A stretch of 64,000 nt of DNA, from NCBI RefSeq assembly GCF_901709675.1, contig NC_051091.1, positions 8,280,967 to 8,344,966 of the forward strand, read 5' to 3'. The translations under genes and the position numbers were made by a program. This DNA is from Syngnathus acus (Eukaryota > Chordata > Actinopteri > Syngnathiformes > Syngnathidae). Under the pieces are notes generated by a model. That model ran no database searches and was not told where the DNA came from. It saw only the letters and a program-made list of their open reading frames with translations. Positions 56,233 to 64,000 of this stretch are shown piece after piece (within the stretch, counting starts at the first letter, position 1; every line of letters begins with the position of its first letter).

Positions 56233-56743
56233 TTCTTCCCAAAATGAAGATGAACAACTCGATTTAGTGCAGCAGCAGCAACCCGTCGGGTACAACCGGT
56301 GTCATTGGAACATGTCACAGACATACAATTGTGTCACGTGTTAAGCATCTTTAACTGTTTCACAACGACGGGCGATTATCCAAGTGGTGTCTCGGAGGAG
56401 CTAGCCGAGTTCCCATTGACAGAAAGGGAGAAGCTAATTAGCTTTAGCACAGCTATTCTTCTTAGTTGTTTTTAGGGATTGGTAAACACCTTGATGGTGC
56501 ATTACTGCCACCCACTGGTATGGAGTTTGGCTCCTGGTTTTACTCGTTCTTTTGAGGAAAATTGAAAATAATAATTATATTTATTTCCCCTCACATATTA
56601 CAATACTCTTACATTGTAAACTGTTCCCCATTGTCACCTGGGTTTGATCATGTCATGCCTTTTTTTAGTCCAAGTCACAGTGTAATAAATCACCTTCCAA
56701 ATGATTATCATGTGCAACAATACATTTTTTTTCCAAAAATTGT
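56233..56743. other. chchd4 promoter region
   Basis: Short spacer between the chchd4 start and the sec61a1 polyadenylation region. It should hold the chchd4 promoter (GC-richer around 56260-56450). No CDS. Confidence 0.4.
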
Positions 56744-57552
56744 TTTATTTGCAAATGTTCGTTCTGAAATGTTTTCATGTTTTTACATATTCCAAAGACT
56801 ATTATACACTTAAAAGAATTCCACATTGCCTATGTACACAAAACAATAAATTATCTGTCGAGGGGGGGTGGGGGGGGGGTTAACCGGTGACAAAATGTTT
56901 CTCGAAACAGACAATAAAAACAAAGGAAATATTAAGAACATGAATATGACCACTGAGTTAATACTGAAGCTCTCGGGATTGCCTTTTTATGAAAGAAGCA
57001 GTTGGAATTCCTGCCAGACACAAATGTAAACCTCACATCCTTTTTTCTTCACTTACATTGTGTTCCATTAAAAACGCCCAGAGAAGCATCAATTGCTAAG
57101 ATCTGACACAGTTCAGCCAGCTTCTTGCACCTTCTTAAAATTTGCAGCTCATCAGGAAAAAAAAGCAAAGTGGATTAAGAATGTATAAGCTCTGTGAGAA
57201 GGTTGTCATGCGCACAGCAAGAATTGGGGCACCATCATCCCAGCATGCCCGCATACTGAAGTTCTATCATGTCGGTCAAAGAAATAAATCAAAAAACCTC
57301 AATGCCCCTCACAAAGGCAGTCTTTAAATGAATATTGGGGAGCTTCAAAATGGAGCAAAAAAAATTCAACTGCCATGTCTTTTTGAGGATGAATGGAGGT
57401 AGCACAAATTCTGTCATCTCACACGTCCGACACATCATTTGATGTGAGAATCCAAAAAGTCCTACTGACGGGAAGCTGATGAGGGGAGTGCTTCACAAAA
57501 GGTGTCAAAAATACGCAAGACGCTGATAAGAGTTGCTCAAACGTGGGAACTT
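56744..57552 (-). other. sec61a1 3' untranslated region
   Basis: About 800 nt from the sec61a1 stop to an AATAAA complement at 56744-56749. A G-rich homopolymer patch lies at about 56862-56880. No competing reading frame with similarity. Confidence 0.5.
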
Positions 57553-60627
<3,075 letters not shown>

Positions 60628-60800
60628 GGTGTCCCGAATGTCCACCTGATTGTCCTGATTGTTAAAATAGACAGTCCAGCACAGCGATCAATCTGGGTCG
60701 ACACCGGCCGGGCGTGTGCGTGTGTACTGACAAGCACAACAGACACGTCACCATCACTTCACGCGAGACAAGCTTCTTAAAGAGACAGTACACCAAACCG
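60628..60800 (-). promoter_or_regulatory. sec61a1 5' UTR and promoter
   Basis: Sequence directly upstream of the minus-strand sec61a1 ATG; moderately CpG-rich around 60695-60725. The tiny first coding exon means the start codon is near the transcription start. An UPR element (ERSE) would be expected, but I could not identify one with confidence. Confidence 0.35.
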
Positions 60801-63800
60801 CAAATAGAGAACAGTGTACCCCCGCATACTCGCGGATTTCGCTTTATTTAGAAGACGTATATTTTTCACTTTATTTTCACTTTACAATGACCTTTAAATT
60901 TTACAGTTACAAAGAATCACCTCAAAGTAGCAAAATATGATGACAATGACAAAAAATATATTGTGAAATATTGTGTATATTGTGTGTTATATCCTCTGAG
61001 CCAGGAGACAGCAGCAGAGCACTGTAGATGAGATGTTCACCGATGAGACTTGCACCAAGGAGTTACAATCCTAACTCGAGTTTCTCAACCTTTATTAAGC
61101 CACTGTACCTATTTTACATGAGAAAAATCTCACCACACACTACAAACCAAAAATATTTGTTTACTGTAATTTCTGCCACCTAAAGGAAAATCATTTTATT
61201 GTTCTGTTTGTCACTATACGTCACTGGCATAGCTAGAAAAAAGTAATTAATGATAGTATTTTGGGACAAATTAAAAAATTCACACCCCTCATATAATCAC
61301 TGAATGACAATTTGAATTATTAGCAAACAGATTATAATTGATGATTAAAGTACAGATTAGTCGGTATCCATCACAAACACTCATTAAAAGTTAACTATGT
61401 CCTTAATAAATAGAGCAAACAAGGTGCATTCTGTAAAAATGAAGAGGTCGTGATAACATTTTAACACTTTGAGATAACACTAGAAATGAATACACGGTTT
61501 ACAGTATGTGTGGTTTGGCTGGATTGGGTCTTGCTAGGCTTGCAACAACATCTGTACAGCCCCACAACATTCTTATGTAACATGTGTAAAGGTCATGTGA
61601 CACCTGTATATTGCGTCTTCTGTCATTTGTTGCAGCAGCACAGATATTGCAGAGCGTCGAATTATCAAAATGCGTCAAGCCGCCGCTAATCACTTTTTAC
61701 CCACCACAGGACAATAAAAAAAGCCGACTTCACAGAAGAAAATACTGTGAGGCACAAACTAAATGTACCCATCCAAATCAACTATTGAAATTGAGATAGA
61801 GATGAATCCAGATGACCACAGATGCTGCCCTTCCTTGACCTGGGCTATTTTTAACTCCTCCAGGATAATTAATCATGCTTGCACTGTCATGTGCAACAAA
61901 ATATATTCCCCCTACAGCATTTTCTGTGGTTTCTGTTTTATAAGAAGCATCATAATCATCATCAGGCCTTCACACGCATACACACTCACACACCCATGCT
62001 TTGTGCTCATTTGTACTATAACTCCTGATAATGTAGGCCAGCAGCTTCTGGAAAGTCGCCATTCAGTTTGTTCTGTCAAAACAGCAGAGATATTCCACAT
62101 ACACGTAAAGAGTGATGTTTGGAATAAATAGGGAAAATTATTCTTGAAAATGTCATAATGCTGAAATTTTATATTAACAAAATAAAATGATGAACAGCGA
62201 TGATGTGTGTGCATGCTACTCAGCAATGAGATGAATATTTCCACAACCTTTGAACTGTGACGACTTCCATGGCATTTATGAACATAAAAAAAACACGTGT
62301 GCACTGCTGCCCCACCCATGGTACACGTTTGCATAGATACGAAAGTGTGTCCTTTGAGCCAATGATTAAATCGTCACGCACCGTTTGTGTTCAAATATAT
62401 GAAGCTAAGTGTTGGGACATTGCATTTTGTTAGCTCGGTATTTTGCAAGTGGGCGTGGCTTCTAACAGCATGAAGCCTATTTCTGAAAGAATTGTTCACT
62501 TTCTTCCAAACTGCTTCTTGTGAAGCTTTTGTATTGCAACGTTCCGCTCGCAAGTCAAAGCAAAAAAATTGACGAACGTTGGCTGAAAACTGAATATTAC
62601 AAAAACAATATAGTCTGATTAAAAACCCTTCACCCAGCGAGGCCTACAAAATAAAATGTTCTTTGTGCGTCATAAATGAAGCAATATTATTGTAAGTCAC
62701 TGAGGTCATGGCCCACACCATCCAGTGTACAATTGGGTCAGCCTGGCTTTAGTTGTTCTTCCAGTATGTTGCATAACAATCAAGATCCAGGCTTCAAAAC
62801 TGATCACATTCCAGGGAATTTGACAGATTACAGTTTTTGATTAAAGTTAGCCACTCTGCTTTTTGATTGTTTTTGCCAACAATGTTCATTTCACGTCATG
62901 TAGCCTAATTAAACAGAGTTTAATCAAAGTAGTTTAGTGCCTGTGACAGGCAGTTGAAGAAACTCTTTGTTACAAATGACAATGCCCACGCAAGACTGAC
63001 AATGGACTCTTGTCTGATTAAAATACATTCCATTGCTCAGCATGTTCTTTTTTTTTTTTCTTTGTGCTAATGGTGTGTGGGCAGTGGCCAACACCTTTCA
63101 ATGCTTCCTGCGAACTTTCTTGCACAATCAAGCGTGTGACATCGCTGTAAGATGGAATTGGTGGGTGGGCAGTGGCCAACACCTTTCAATGGTTCCTGCG
63201 AACTTTCTTGCACAATCAAGCATGTGACATCGCTGTAAGATGGAATTTAATTAACGTGGGTGCAGTTTGGGCTAGTGTAGACATGCACTGCTTCATTTTC
63301 TTGGATTTTTTTTCTTGAAATCATTTATTGCTTTCGTGCTCGTTTTGTTTTACTCATATTAACTACTTTACGAAAAACTGGAATAACTACAAGTCCATAC
63401 CACAAATGAATGTCTTTATTTTCAAGACATTGCTAATGCACAGGTGTACAAGCGAGCTTTTCGGCTCTCGCAATAACAAAATAAATTCAGTATAACAAGA
63501 AAACATACAACAGTGGTTATTTGGAATGTGATTTTTTTTTTTTCCATTTTCAACAATGCTTTTTTTATAAATAGTCTCTTGGTAGGCTAGTCATTTCAAA
63601 TCAATAAATTCTCTTCAAGTCCACATTTAAGGAATGAATAAGAGAAATTCCAAGAAAAAACACATTGGGAATAAAAAAAAAAATCTTTTTTTTTTTTTTT
63701 TTAAAAGGACTGTTGGAAAAAGGCAAACCCCTTCTTCTGTCTCCATCTTGTCCATCCTGTATCAAGAGTCCATCAAAATATACGATTGGACACGAAACGT

Positions 63801-64000
63801 ACATTTCTTCCAAACATCAACATAAACACAAAATGTCCTTATGAGGAGCTTTCACTTTAAATTGCTACAAGGCAGCTGACCTAGCCAGCCAAGGTCAGCC
63901 CTTAAAAGTCCCTCCCCCAGAGTACGAATGTGCTATACTCCCAGTTGTAACTGCACTCCCCTAAAAACACCAACTAAACTCACACCACAGGTAAAAGCAC
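60801..64000. other. Non-coding terminal stretch
   Basis: No exon series or family motif was found. The stretch is A/T-rich with T and A homopolymers (63050-63060, 63533-63544, 63688-63703) and an 88-bp tandem duplication at 63079-63254. Its frames are short and uninformative. The last ~150 bases are GC-richer and could be the edge of a neighbouring transcription unit beyond the window. Confidence 0.5.
63079..63254. repeat. Two-copy 88-bp tandem duplication
   Basis: The unit beginning GGCAGTGGCCAACACCTTTC and ending AAGATGGAATT appears twice in direct succession (about 63080 and 63168) with only two or three differences, such as CTTCC versus GTTCC and GCGTG versus GCATG. High identity implies a recent local duplication. 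It lies in non-coding DNA. Confidence 0.88.

Overview
This is a vertebrate nuclear window, almost certainly a teleost. The genes are intron-rich, with consensus GT-AG junctions and mostly short introns (about 80-300 bp). The proteins closely resemble vertebrate orthologues. The spacers hold CA/GA/poly-C microsatellites and mobile-element remnants of fish type. I reconstructed eight conserved protein-coding genes exon by exon from reading frame, splice phase and family knowledge; all eight splice to continuous frames of plausible length.

Layout. 1-5.8 kb: non-coding, including the likely gata2 3' UTR. 5.8-11.5 kb: gata2 (-), whose intron between the two zinc-finger exons holds a recognisable counterpart of the mammalian Gata2 +9.5 enhancer. 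11.5-21 kb: gene-poor upstream DNA with microsatellites and one orphan exon-like segment near 17 kb. 21.1-23.5 kb: a secreted fibrinogen-domain protein (-). 25-29.3 kb: rab7a-like small GTPase (+). 29.6-35.3 kb: a repeat-dense island. It holds inverted hAT-like fragments, a palindrome, a 5'-truncated LINE, two tRNA-like SINE heads, a roughly nine-copy tandem array of a 235-bp hairpin-bearing unit, and a TTAA-flanked inverted-repeat element. 35.5-37.1 kb: arpc4 (+). 38.5-41.6 kb: pfkfb4 (-). 46.7-49.2 kb: mapkapk3 (-). 49.8-54.2 kb: uroc1 (-). 55.4-56.2 kb: chchd4/MIA40 (-). 57.6-60.6 kb: sec61a1 (-). 60.8-64 kb: no gene seen.

The genes do not form a pathway. They are a haematopoietic/endothelial transcription factor, a late-endosomal GTPase, an Arp2/3 subunit, a glycolytic regulator, a p38-activated kinase, a histidine-catabolic enzyme, a mitochondrial import oxidoreductase and the ER translocon channel. 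From memory, several human counterparts lie on chromosome 3 (GATA2, RAB7A, SEC61A1 and UROC1 on 3q21; ARPC4, CHCHD4, PFKFB4 and MAPKAPK3 on 3p), so this looks like a compact ancestral block. The most unusual parts are the hairpin tandem array with its triplet-unit duplication and the nested inverted elements around it, the altered E-box in the gata2 enhancer, and several splice-level oddities in rab7a, pfkfb4 and uroc1. Untranslated exons and promoters are mostly inferred.
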